Below, piece by piece: positions 21,777 through 31,681 of a stretch of 64,000 nt of DNA. A program made the translations under genes and the position numbers. The notes under the pieces were generated by a model. The model made no database searches. It had not been told where the DNA came from and was given only the letters and a program-made list of their open reading frames with translations. Positions within the stretch are counted from its first letter, which is position 1, and every line of letters begins with the position of its first letter. The stretch comes from Bimuria novae-zelandiae CBS 107.79 (lineage: Eukaryota > Ascomycota > Dothideomycetes > Pleosporales > Didymosphaeriaceae), in contig ML976690.1 of NCBI GenBank assembly GCA_010015655.1, positions 577,117 through 641,116 of the forward strand, read 5' to 3'.

Positions 21777-21960
21777 GAGTAGCGTACTTCTATTATAAAG
21801 CTTTAATAAATATTTAAAAATAAGTATTTTCTTATAACATAACCCGCGTAAGTACCTATAAAGAAAGGTAAAGAAATAAGAGTAGCGTGCTTTTACTATA
21901 AAGCTTTAATAAACATTTAAAAGTAATTATTTACTTATAACGTAACCCGCGCTAGTACCT
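21777..21960. repeat. Internal tandem repeat of the short retroelement
   Basis: Two copies of a unit of about 110 bp share blocks such as AGTAGCGT, TATAAAGCTTTAATAAA and ATAACCCGCG. Copies lie near 21777-21855 and 21883-21960. Differences are mainly transitions. Confidence 0.6.
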
Positions 21961-23176
21961 GTATATATAAATAAAAAATAAGTAATTATAAGATTATAGC
22001 GCCTAGCTAGTAAAGGCTTACTTACTTATAAGTTTACTATAATTTATACTTTAATATTCTTTAGAAAAACTAAAGGAAGGTTTACTACTTATTCTTTATA
22101 TTTAAGCTTAGTTAATAATACCTTCTACTAATCCTTTTAAATTTAGGTTTTAATTTTACTAATCTCCTTACTTATAGACTTATTATAAAATTTATAAAAA
22201 GCTTCTCCCTAAAGCGCGTACTAAAGGTGGTAATACTTTATAGGCTTCAATTAATGCTAGCTATTTACTCTATATAGGCACTTATAGCTCGTATTAGGAG
22301 TGCGCCCTCTAAGCGTAGCGTACATGCCTGCGTGCTTAGTTGTTTAGCCAAGCTACGCGAGCCAGCGAGTATATCCTTCTAGAGATAGAGTTATTACTAC
22401 GCCTAGTTATAATAGGTTATTAAGCTCTTTTTAAGCCTGCTTATAGTTATATCGTGCTGCTAAGCGTAGGAAATCCTTTATTAGTAGCATACCTTTTATC
22501 TTTAAGAGATTTAGGAGTACAGCGTTAGCGTGTGCGCGGTTTTATTCGGATAGCTATTTAGTTATGTCTGTTGTTCTGCCGCTCTGTGGGCGTAGGATAA
22601 CCTCTCTATATATATATCGTACCTGCTCCTTCTAATTATTATTACTTAAATAGAAATTATTTTTAAGTTTTTTAATTAGCGTCTATAGCAGTTACTATTT
22701 ACTTAATTATAGTATTATAAGCTCTAGCCTTTATAAATTAACTATAGTATAAACCTAGTTTTAGAGTGCCTAAAGCTATATTATAAGCTAATTATAAATA
22801 GTATACTTTAACTTATAGTGCTTAAGCTATTATATATAGGGCTTGCCCCTAGTATTTAGGTCTAGTAACTCTAGAGCCTAGTTATATATATTTATCTACT
22901 TAGAAGTCTTAAAATTAATATAACTTTATATCTCTTAAGCTTTCGCGTAGTACTTAAGCTACGCATACTAAGGTAGAAATAAATTATAATTTATAAGTTA
23001 GTTACTTATTAATAGCTTTGTAGTAGTTATTATATAGTTTAGCTTTATTATAAAATATAAGCGTTAGGACGTAAGCGTAAGGATAATTAGAAGTAATAAA
23101 TAGTTTACTACTATAATTATTAATAAGTATAAATTAAGTATATTATAAAGTAATATAAAAGTACTAGGCTTATAAC

Positions 23177-23360
23177 TATAGCAGATAGTTATAATAATTA
23201 GGGAGCTTATAAATAAAATCTATTAAGGAGTAGAAGTTCTACTAAGACGTCTAGCTATTTATAGAGTTAGGAGGATTACGTGCTTAGCTGCTTAGCTGCT
23301 CGGCTTAATCCTAGCTTATATAATAAAGTTCTAGCCAGGAGCCAGCGAGCTTCTACGACA
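23177..23360. repeat. Right LTR of the short retroelement
   Basis: This 184-bp direct repeat partner of 21419-21602 shares long identical blocks such as AAGGAGTAGAAGTTCTACTA and ends in the canonical CA. It is followed by the target duplication CTTGT. Confidence 0.8.
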
Positions 23361-23657
23361 CTTGTATATGGCATACTCTGTTACTAGGTTAGAAATTTAT
23401 TAGTACCCTAAACTAACTCCCTTTACTATACTATCTTAACCCTCGTATAGCCTATACTAATACGTAATATATTTTATATACTTAATAGATTAAATTTTAG
23501 TTATTTTATACTACTTTTTTTTTTATAGTAAAGTTTTTATATCTTTATATTATACTATTTTCTATAGTTGTTATTAACACTAAAGCCATTTTAAAGCTAT
23601 ATTAATGGGTACTTTAATATATATATCATTATTACGTTATTTTTTCTATTTTTCTTA
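23361..23657. other. AT-rich spacer, no feature recognised
   Basis: This is RIP-like AT-rich DNA between the LTR element and the first Tc1/mariner element. No terminal repeats or coding relic are seen. Confidence 0.4.
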
Positions 23658-24193
23658 CAGTGGGGTGATAAAAAAGAAATCTTAGTTATATCTTTCAAAA
23701 TATTAATAACTTAGTCACTAGTACGTTTTAGGTTAAGTAAAATATATTATTTGAAAGCCAAAGAGCACAATTTCAGTTTAAATTTTAGAATATAATTAGT
23801 TAGCAGGACTAAAGTACAAGGACTTAGTAAATTTAATGTTTTCTTATATTAAAGGTTACCTGTTTATAACTTTCTAATTAGGGTATAAAAATCTGGAAAA
23901 ATCACACCAAGTAAAATAGAGTTAGCGTTAATTAGCAATTGCTTTTTTTATATTAGTTTATAATATTAGTAATAAGTTATTATAGTAGGGTAACAAAATA
24001 AAGTACTCTTAAAATATACAGTTTTTAAGGTCCTATAACTGAGAAAATATTACGTTCCTAGTCAGGAATCAAATATAATTTTAAAGAATAAATTTTGGAC
24101 TATAATTCTAGTATTTAGAATTTACGGTTAGTTATAATTTTATTTTAAAAAAAATTATGTGGAATAAAAGTATTTTATTTTAAATATTTAAAG

Positions 24194-24448
24194 TGTCCGT
24201 ACGCAGTACGGGCAGCTACCTAATACGATGTCTTAAGACAGGTGACAATGGTTATGTAATACCGCACAGGCAAAGGCACAGGCCACAGGCACCGTGCGCG
24301 AACATTAATCCTTATAACCCTCTTTCCCCCGTACGTAGACAAGACAGACAAGACTTGAATACCAGACCCTTTTCTCACCCGTACCATCGTATAACTATCT
24401 AGCCCTATCATATCGCGATATGCTTGGCTTAGTATAGCCCATTCAACA
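24194..24448. repeat. Solo LTR, not RIPped
   Basis: This 255-bp insert of normal composition lies in RIPped DNA. It starts TGTCCGTACGCAG and ends CATTCAACA, the TG...CA ends of an LTR, and is flanked by a perfect 5-bp duplication TAAAG (24189-24193 and 24449-24453). No internal retroelement sequence adjoins it, so it is a solo LTR left by LTR-LTR recombination. Orientation is unknown. Confidence 0.83.
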
Positions 24449-24457
24449 TAAAGATTG

Positions 24458-24481
24458 TTTTTTTTTTTTTTTTTTTTTTTT
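24458..24481. repeat. Poly(T) tract of 24
   Basis: An uninterrupted run of 24 T begins five bases after the right target duplication of the solo LTR. It is an ordinary mononucleotide microsatellite by appearance and its length may be unstable. Confidence 0.8.
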
Positions 24482-24694
24482 AAAAACTAGGGTATATATT
24501 TGGCTAAGATCTTTTGTGGATCTAGCTGCCTTAGCTGAGCTTATATAATATCATTTTTATAATAAATTTTTTATCTAAAAATTAAATTATTCGGACCCAC
24601 TTTAATTCCCTAATATTACATAATAGATTACTAGTAATCTTACTTATAAGAAACCATTTCTTAAACTTTTCTCTACACCTTATATTTCCTTAAA

Positions 24695-25939
24695 ATGGCT
24701 CCACAATTTCCAAAACTCGAATACGAAGCTAACTTACTTTTAAGGGCTAATACCCCTATTTCTAGTATTAATTTTACTTGTAGTAAAACCTAAAAAGCTA
24801 TTTATAATACTATACAACGTATTAAAGCTAAGAAAAAAACTCTTTTAATATTAAAAGAGTTAAAAGAAAAAGAATAACGAAAGTTTCTTAAAGAGATAAA
24901 AGAGTTATTAATAAGACTTTAACGAAAGACCCTAAGGCGCTAAATAAAAAACTATTAGCCGAAAATTGTCTTAGTTTCTCAAAAAAAATCTTTACAAAGG
25001 ATTTTAAAAGAGGAGTGTTAAACTATTAGAATAAGCTCTAAAAAGCTATTTGAAATAGTAAAAATGCTAAAATTAAGCAGAGTTTTACTAAAGAACAACT
25101 AGGACATAAAGGAAATATAAATCTTATTAAGATTATATTTTCTGATAAGTTAGCAATCCAGAGAGGACACGATTCTAGGGTGGATATTTATAGAAAAAGA
25201 AGAAATATGTAAGTTAGAAAAGAATTCACTTCTACTAGAACTATAAGTACGTTATATTAGCTTTTCTTTCTCTGAAGTTCTTGAACGAAAATTTTAGTAT
25301 TTTTCTATAATTTAAGTTTTTTAATCACTATTAAACTAACTTAATCATAGGCCGAGATATAACTGTTTAAGTTTAGGATTCTATTTAGATAGGCGGAAGG
25401 TCCGAATTAGTTATTATTAAAACGCCAAAATTAATAATAAACTTTAATAATAAGGATTATATAAGAAAAATTGTAAATCCTATTATTAAACGACATATAA
25501 TGAGAGGTAATTTAATTAGCTTTTTTTAATGTTCTGTTAAATAATAAGTTAATATATATTTATATATGTTAAATTATTCCTTTTTTATATAAAGATATAT
25601 GCTAATAGCTATATAGGGTAGCTATTTTAATAAGATAACGCGAAAATCTATAAAACGAAGAAGGTTTTAAATTTTTTAAAAAGATATAAAATTAAACTAT
25701 ATCCTTACCCCCCTTATTCACCAGACCTAAACCGTATCAAAAACGTCTGTAGTCTACTAAAGGATAGACTTATTAAAAGATATAGGGGTGATTTAAGCTA
25801 TGGAAATAATGACGAAGGTATAGAGGCTTTTATGAGAGTTATTAAAGAAGAGTGGAATAATATATCCCAAGAGGATATAGATAATTGTATATTATCTATA
25901 CCTAAGCATTATAAGGATGTTGTAGACGCTAAGGGTTAG
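24695..25939 (+). pseudogene. Tc1/mariner transposase, RIP-inactivated
   Basis: From ATG 24695 the frame reads MAPQFPKLEYEANLLLRANT followed by a helix-turn-helix-like segment (AIYNTIQRIKAKKKT). After a heavily broken middle, the C-terminal DDE_3 block is clear near 25705-25760: YPPYSPDLNRIKNVCSLLKD, normally read as SPDLNPIENVWSLLK. The catalytic Glu of that motif is Lys here, which a G-to-A change in GAA would produce, so the nuclease would be dead even without the stops. The tail ends HYKDVVDAKG before TAG. The 5' end of the frame matches the second element at 26661. Confidence 0.78.
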
Positions 25940-25966
25940 CATACTAAGTACTAGTTTAGTAATAAT

Positions 25967-26140
25967 TGTGGAGGGTAAAACGAGCTGGATAGTATATAGT
26001 TCGGAGATCGAATTGATTGATCAGTAACATATGAAAAGTTGCTGTAAGAGCAGTATTTATACCGAGCATTCGGTGTTATGTTTGCCCGTTCCACCGGATC
26101 CTTTCGATCAGGGTACCTACAAGGGATAATTCCCGCGACA
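25967..26140. repeat. Second solo LTR, not RIPped
   Basis: This 174-bp insert starts TGTGGAGGGTAAAACGAG and ends TTCCCGCGACA, with perfect 5-bp duplications ATAAT at 25962-25966 and 26141-26145. It has normal CpA/TpG content inside RIPped DNA. It is a different LTR family from 24194-24448. No internal domain flanks it. Confidence 0.83.
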
Positions 26141-26548
26141 ATAATACTATTGTATTTTTAAAAAAGTCAAATTTTATAATTTATAAATCTTTTATTAATT
26201 AACTGAGCTTTTAAGTAAGAAGTAAATAGTAAAAATTTGTATATATAGTGAAACAATAAGAAACTCAATTATGTATTTAAAAAAAGTTATTTTATACGTT
26301 GACCAAAAAGTTATAAGTAGTTATATAGGAATTAAAATTAACTTTTTATATTTCTAAATTATTATAGCTTTTTCTTGCTTATTAAGCAAAATGTGGGTCT
26401 TTAAATGTAATACCCTATATTTTCTCTTTTAAACTATATTGCCTCCTTAACGATAAACGATGAACTTACAAAGTTATAGACTTTTAAAATATACTACTTT
26501 TGAGAGTGCTCTTATTTTGTCACCCTACTAAAATAAGTAAAAAAAGTG

Positions 26549-28268
26549 GATGTGCTAACATAATATAAAATGACATAGTAACTTATTAGCATTATAGTAT
26601 AAATTAAGATGTTTTTATATATAGTCTGCTTTACCTCTATTTCCTTAAAATTCTTACAAAATGGCTTCCTAACTTTCCAAATTCGATTGAAAAGTTTAAC
26701 GTCCTTGGAGATTAATACTTCTGTTTCTACTATTTCTACTATTCTCAAAAAACCTTAATCTGGTACTTATAATACTATTTACCCGATTAACAGAGTAAAT
26801 AAATTAAAAGAGATTAAAAAAGTATTACAAATGGGGGACTAATAGAGACTTAAAAAGAAGTCTTAAAAATAAAATAAAAGGCTATTATACGAACATATCC
26901 TTAATCTCTCTACTCGGAGTCTCTAGAGACTTTCAAAGAAGGAGGGGTATAGGATAAAGACCTCTATACAAAAATCTCTTTAAATAAGAAAAAAGCTAAA
27001 ACTAGGCTAAACTTCGCCAAGTCTTAATAAAATAATTTTAAAAATATTAACTTGAATAAAATTATATTCTCTAATAAGTTAGCAATCGAAAGAGGTTACA
27101 CGGCTAGCACGGAATACTGTAGAAGAAAAGTTCTATAGGAAATTTGAAAATTAATAATACCCGTAACCAAAGTAAGTATTTTAAAATTTTAAATAAAATA
27201 TATTATAGAAAATATTTCTTTGTATATTTTTTATAATTTTAGATTTTGAATAATTATAATATTAACTTAGTTATAGCCCGACATATGGTTGGTTAAGTTT
27301 ATAAATTAATCTAAATAGGGGGCGAACAAAATTATTTATTACTAAGAAGCCTAAAATAATGTCTCGTTTTACTAATAAGGATTATATTAATAGGGTTTAC
27401 AATCCTATTATTAAGCCTCTAATAAAGAGGGGTTAGTTTGAAGATGTTTTTCTTTTTAATATTTTATTAGTATATATTATATATTTTAATAAATGTAAAT
27501 AAAAAATTAGGCTAATTACTAAACTAGAGATTAGACATTTTAACAAGATAACGCTCCTCACCACAAAACCCTTAATATTTTAAAGTTGTTTATAGGGAAT
27601 AACGTTAAACTCTTTTTATTCTCCTTATTTAGCTAATATGGCACTAATTAAAGACGTTTAGTTAGTACTAAAAATAACCTAAATAAAAAGTCTGGGGCCT
27701 CTTTAGGTTTTAGTAATAACGACAAAAGTATAGGACTTTTTATTAAGACTGTATATGAAACTTGGTGGGAAATACCGTAAAAGGTACTAGATAATTGCAT
27801 ACTATTACTACCTAGACGTTAAGAGGTCTTAAAAAGGGCTTAATAGTTGTATACTAAGTACTAATATAATATAAATACTAGTTAATATTTAAATACATGA
27901 GTTTTTTGCTCTTTTTTCACATCATTTATAAAACTCTTTATAAATATAAACATGTAAGTAAACCTATAGCTCAATTTGATCTTTACACTAGAGAAGCGCT
28001 AAAGTAGCATATATATAAGAAACTCATAATTTTACACCTTTAAAAGAAAATTATAAGGGCTTAAACTAGTTAAAAGATTTAACCTTATTTTACTAAGTTA
28101 ATAAGTTATTCTGGTGTCTACTAAGCACAGCGTTGGTTAATAGCTACAACTGTCTAGATTTTCATCTAATTTTATATTTTACCCTTAACTATAACCCTAC
28201 TATTGGCTATACTATCGAAATTTTAAAAAGGTACTTAAAAAGAATTATTTTTATTTTTGTCACCCCTG
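26549..28268 (+). mobile_element. Second Tc1/mariner-type transposon, strongly RIPped
   Basis: The right end, read inward from about 28268, is CAGGGGTGACAAAAATAAAA, matching the TIR of the first element. The left end is poorly preserved and placed near 26549 by a weak match (AGTGGATG). The transposase relic begins at ATG 26661 (MAS, then a stop where the first element has MAPQ) and ends near 27843 with DNCILLLPRR, parallel to DNCILSIPKH in the first element. It lies head-to-tail with the first element with no clear spacer. Confidence 0.6.
26661..27843 (+). pseudogene. Second Tc1/mariner transposase relic
   Basis: This is colinear with the transposase at 24695-25939 at both ends of the frame and in scattered blocks between, but with more stops. 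No catalytic motif can be read with confidence. It is identified by homology to its neighbour rather than by intact domains. Confidence 0.6.
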
Positions 28269-29234
28269 TCACGATAACCTCCTAGGCAACCTGACAGCCT
28301 GGACGTACTATTAATAACAGTACGTCGATAGACGAATAAGAGTTAAAAGCTAGGTTTTTACCTTTAAACTTATATTTTAAAAGCTAAAGATCTAATAGCC
28401 TATATCTTAAAGTTTACTTTTGATTAGTTAGAAATAACGCTAGCTATTTAGGTATTAGTACCTAACTAAGTAAAATAAATAGATTTATATTATATAAAAG
28501 TAGAGGACCTTTCTTCTATATCTAACGTCTTATACATACACGTAGACGCTAAACGAGTATATTAATCTAGCCTACCTAGGCCCAGAACACCTCTACTCGT
28601 TGCTCTCGTAACAACCCCACTGTAAATTAGTTTATAATAAACGTAGCTTTTAAGATAGTAGTTAGTATACGGATTTTCTGCAATAGTATAAGCACTAAGA
28701 ATTTCTTAATAAAAATAGTATTACTAATAGTAGAGTCTGCGGGTATAATGCTAACTAATAGATAGGTAGTAGACAGGATTAATAGCTTATATAAGTAATA
28801 AAAGCTAAAATAGATAACTTAAGAATAAATTTAAAATAAAACGGAGTTGATATTAGGATCTAAGATCTAATATAAGGATAGTAAACTATTTTATACCTAG
28901 TTGCGGTGCGTATACGTGAGAGCACCTTTATTCTTGCTAACTATAGTATTGGCGCTTAGAGAGTCATGTGGCTACTCGCTAGCGAGCAGCCTCGCACTAG
29001 TATATAGGAATATTAAGTATAAACTTTTTTTCTCGTGTTTAACCTGTTTATTAATCTATTATTTAGATTTAGCTTAGGCTCCCTTGTTAATTCGTTATCG
29101 TATAACTTTAATACTAACGCCCTAGTAATATGTATATACTATTATTACGCCTTTCTTGCCTCACTAGTACTCTTGTCCGAGAACTAATCTTGAACTCTTT
29201 AAGACTAGCTACTTTATTAGGCTTTAATACTAAA
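28269..29234. repeat. LTR-like fragment related to the gypsy LTR at 48392
   Basis: The right part (about 28849-29232) matches 48392-48839 in blocks such as AACCTGTTTATTAATCTATT, AATACTAACGCC and ACTAGTACTCTTG, and ends at a comparable position. The left part has no match in the window and holds an 8-bp inverted repeat GACGTACT/AGTACGTC near 28304-28327. I see no 5-bp target duplication, so I call it a truncated LTR region rather than a solo LTR. Confidence 0.5.
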
Positions 29235-30040
29235 TAGGGAAATACGTTAATATAGGGCGCGATTAGGTACTACTGTAATTAGCAGGCCACAATACGTGTT
29301 ATAACGACTATAAGAAGACTAGCCATAACTTATAAATATATAAGATAGCTACTATAAATGCTATTTAATCTACAATACTAATTTTATTCTATTATCTTAT
29401 TATATTATTAAGATAGGTTACTATAAAGATATAAGAAGTTAGTGGAGTACGTAGCTCACTTGCCTGCACAGCTCGCTTGTCGACTACGTTATAGTACGTA
29501 GCGTAGGCGGAAATCCTTATAAATCTAGATTAAGTATATGCTTAGTAAGCTCTTTTAAGCTAGGCTTATAATTACGTCGGGCAGCGATTCTAGCGCGTTA
29601 TTATTATACTATTATTCTAAAAACGCTATATATCTATATAGCCTATTATACGCTTTATACCTGGTTCTATTAAATAGCAAAAATAGCTAAGGAGATATTT
29701 ACTTCGTTATAGGGTAATTAAGCTATAACTAGAGCTATCGTATTTAATAGGTAAAGCGTTATATAAAGCTAGTAGGATGGGCCGCTCGCTTGCCGGGGTC
29801 GCTTGCTTATCGGATACGTTATAGTAAGTATAAAGAGACTAGGCACAATGTACGAACCTATTAAAAAAATTTAAATTAAATATAAATCTAAGTAGCGTGT
29901 TTTTAGATGGTGTTAATAGTATTAGCGATAATAAGGAATCTTAAGTTAGTGTTGCCAAGAAAAACTAACCAGCTCGGTGGTCAAATACGTTAGTTATATA
30001 AAATTAAGCTCCAGGACGCGATGCCTACCTAATCTAGCAC
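29235..30040. repeat. RIPped remnants of Pot2-like transposon ends
   Basis: Two end-like sequences are visible. One at about 29429-29495 (AGTTAGTGGAGTACGTAGC ... ACTACGTTATA) resembles the right end of the nested element at 15045-15100. Another near 29774-29825 (CGCTCGCTTGCCGGGGTCG ... ATACGTTATAG) has the same design. The motif GAGACTAGGCACAA (29838-29851) also occurs inside the nested element near 14926. No complete element can be delimited. Confidence 0.45.
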
Positions 30041-30279
30041 GCTTTAGTTAATGTCGATACAGGAAAAGCTTTACTAACGTCCCTAAATCTTTTTGCAGTT
30101 GTATCCTAACAATCGTTACTAGACGGCCTTTAATAACCCACACCTGTTCTCCAAAAGATGTAACACAGAACCATTTCGCGCTGTCATGACCATGTGAAAC
30201 TCCAAGGTGAGCAATACAACGTCCAATTTCCAGACATCGATTTCGTATGCACGCCACACTACGCATCACTTTCAGCCCA

Positions 30280-31003
30280 TCAACATCTGATAACCTCGAC
30301 ATCCGTCGTCAATGTCCACGCCGCATCTACCGTTGCCTCCATCTCTCCCTTAAAACCCCCATACGTCTCATTCACCGCCCTAGCCTGAAACTCGGCATCC
30401 AACTCCGTCTCCCAACCCTCACAGCCAGTCTCCACACCCTTCTCATTTCCCTCCACCGGCGTAAGAAGTTGCGAAAACGGGCCTCCAAGCGGTCCTGGAA
30501 CGTCGAACATGCCGATACTCTGGTGCTGTATTAGCCGCATCGCACCTTCCCCGACCCAAAATCCAAAAGCGGAAAGAATGACTCACCTGATCCCACGGCG
30601 CCCTACTCACCATCCACGTCCCCCTCAAGTAAAGCCTCACACCTTCGCCCAACTCCACAGCTCCCTTCGCCGTCGTCCCCCTCCCATTTACAACCACTTT
30701 CCAGCCCCCCTGCACCTGCAAGAAAGCCACCGCGTTGCACATGCGCAGACTCGAGCCGAACGAGCCGAAGTTAGGTGCGAAGTTGGAGAGCTCAAAAGAG
30801 AGCATGGAGGTGGATGTGTTAGTGGTGAAGGGTGTGGAGGTGGAATTGGGCGACGTGAGCGAGTACGAAAGGCCGTTTTCGGGACACGCGGAGCCCCAGT
30901 ACGTGATGTTCGTGATACTCGGGGCGGGAAAGGGAGGTGCCTGACGGAGTGAGAGGGCGGAGGCTGCTGAAGCGAAGCCCGCGAGGGCAATGGGGAGGCG
31001 CAT
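30280..31003 (-). CDS. Secreted DUF4360-like protein
   Basis: Two exons on the minus strand: 31003-30587 and 30525-30280, joined over a 61-nt intron (GTGAGT...CTAATACAG), giving 220 residues. I chose ATG 31003 because it opens a clean signal peptide (MRLPIALAGFASAASA). The mature part has SITNITYWGSACPENGLSYS, a Ser/Thr-rich strand region, CNAVAFLQVQGGWKVVVNGR, and RLYLRGTW. This arrangement fits the DUF4360 family of small secreted fungal proteins, whose function is unknown. Exon 2 carries ETGCEGWETELDAEFQAR and ends VEVIRC, so the protein has several Cys that could pair. An upstream in-frame ATG at 31207 is less likely because it would bury the signal peptide. The gene appears intact. Confidence 0.8.
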
Positions 31004-31681
31004 TGTGGTGCGGTCGCCTGCGTGTGTCGGTTGGAAAGCTTTTCGATGAGGAGAGAGAGAGGTAGTACGCGCAGAAGCGCAAGCTCGATAATGACTTGCT
31101 ATTTGCATGCCCATGGCCCCACTTGCCCACTCCTGTGGTCGACATTGCCATATATTGTGCGGTGTTGAGGGACGGAGATGGACAGGGGTGCTGATTCGCG
31201 ACTTCATTTACATTGCTTGCGGGAGCGCGGCAGAACACATGCGCGAGACCACCTCGACATTCACCTTGTGGCAGAGACCTAGCTCGGATTGCGGAGCATA
31301 CTGCGCGCATAACATAAGCCTGGAGGGCTTGAGTGCGTGAGTACGGAACGCCCGGGATGGCAATGGTGCTCGACGCGCGTGAAGTACACGTCACACCCGT
31401 ATATAGTTTTCCAGGTATAGATGTGTACCCACATGGTACACACAGAAACAAGTAAATATAATAAACGACCTCCCACTATACTACCGCCCAAATGATATGC
31501 CACATCATTGCAGACTCGTGGATGATCCATGATCTCGTAAAAACAAATGCAGCTGCTCAGACGCAGGCTAATAATACACACTAAGTATGAATGCAATAGA
31601 TGCTGTAGATGAGATAGCAGAGTAAAAGTGGACAGCCTCCAACATGCAAAAACATCGAATAGTTGCGCAAGCAGCGACCCA
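31004..31681. other. Intergenic between DUF4360-like gene and glycogenin
   Basis: Both neighbours are on the minus strand, so this holds the promoter of the DUF4360-like gene and the 3' region of glycogenin. Composition is normal. No other gene is supported. Confidence 0.45.

Larger units (their letters stand above)
21419..23360. mobile_element. Short non-autonomous LTR retroelement (TRIM/LARD-like), RIPped
   Basis: Two direct repeats of 184 bp (21419-21602 and 23177-23360) bound a 1,942-bp unit. The right copy ends CTTCTACGACA, and the left copy starts TGTGGCGCATAG, so the ancestral LTR has canonical TG...CA ends; each copy has lost one of these through C-to-T or G-to-A change. The flanking pentamers CTTAT (left) and CTTGT (right) are a target duplication differing by one RIP-type change. 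The 1.57-kb interior has no coding relic that I can recognise and holds its own internal repeat. This fits a non-autonomous LTR element mobilised by another element's proteins. Confidence 0.8.
23658..26530 (+). mobile_element. Tc1/mariner-type transposon carrying two solo LTRs
   Basis: The left end reads CAGTGGGGTGATAAAA after a TA (23656-23657). The right end, read inward, is TAGTAGGGTGACAAAATAAG, differing mainly by transitions, so the pair forms a TIR; the right border is approximate because the flanking TA is not clear. The transposase relic on the plus strand runs from 24695 to about 25939. Two foreign LTRs of 255 and 174 bp interrupt the unit; subtracting them and their duplications leaves about 2.43 kb. 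The element is AT-rich and inactive. Confidence 0.75.

Noticed and set aside
24194..24481. SINE with a T-rich tail
   Set aside because: The 5-bp duplication closes before the poly(T) run and the ends are TG...CA, so a solo LTR beside an independent microsatellite explains it better.
30509..30952. Plus-strand 147-codon frame opposite the DUF4360-like gene
   Set aside because: It is antisense to exon 1 and its low-complexity Arg/Pro/His composition mirrors the real codons.
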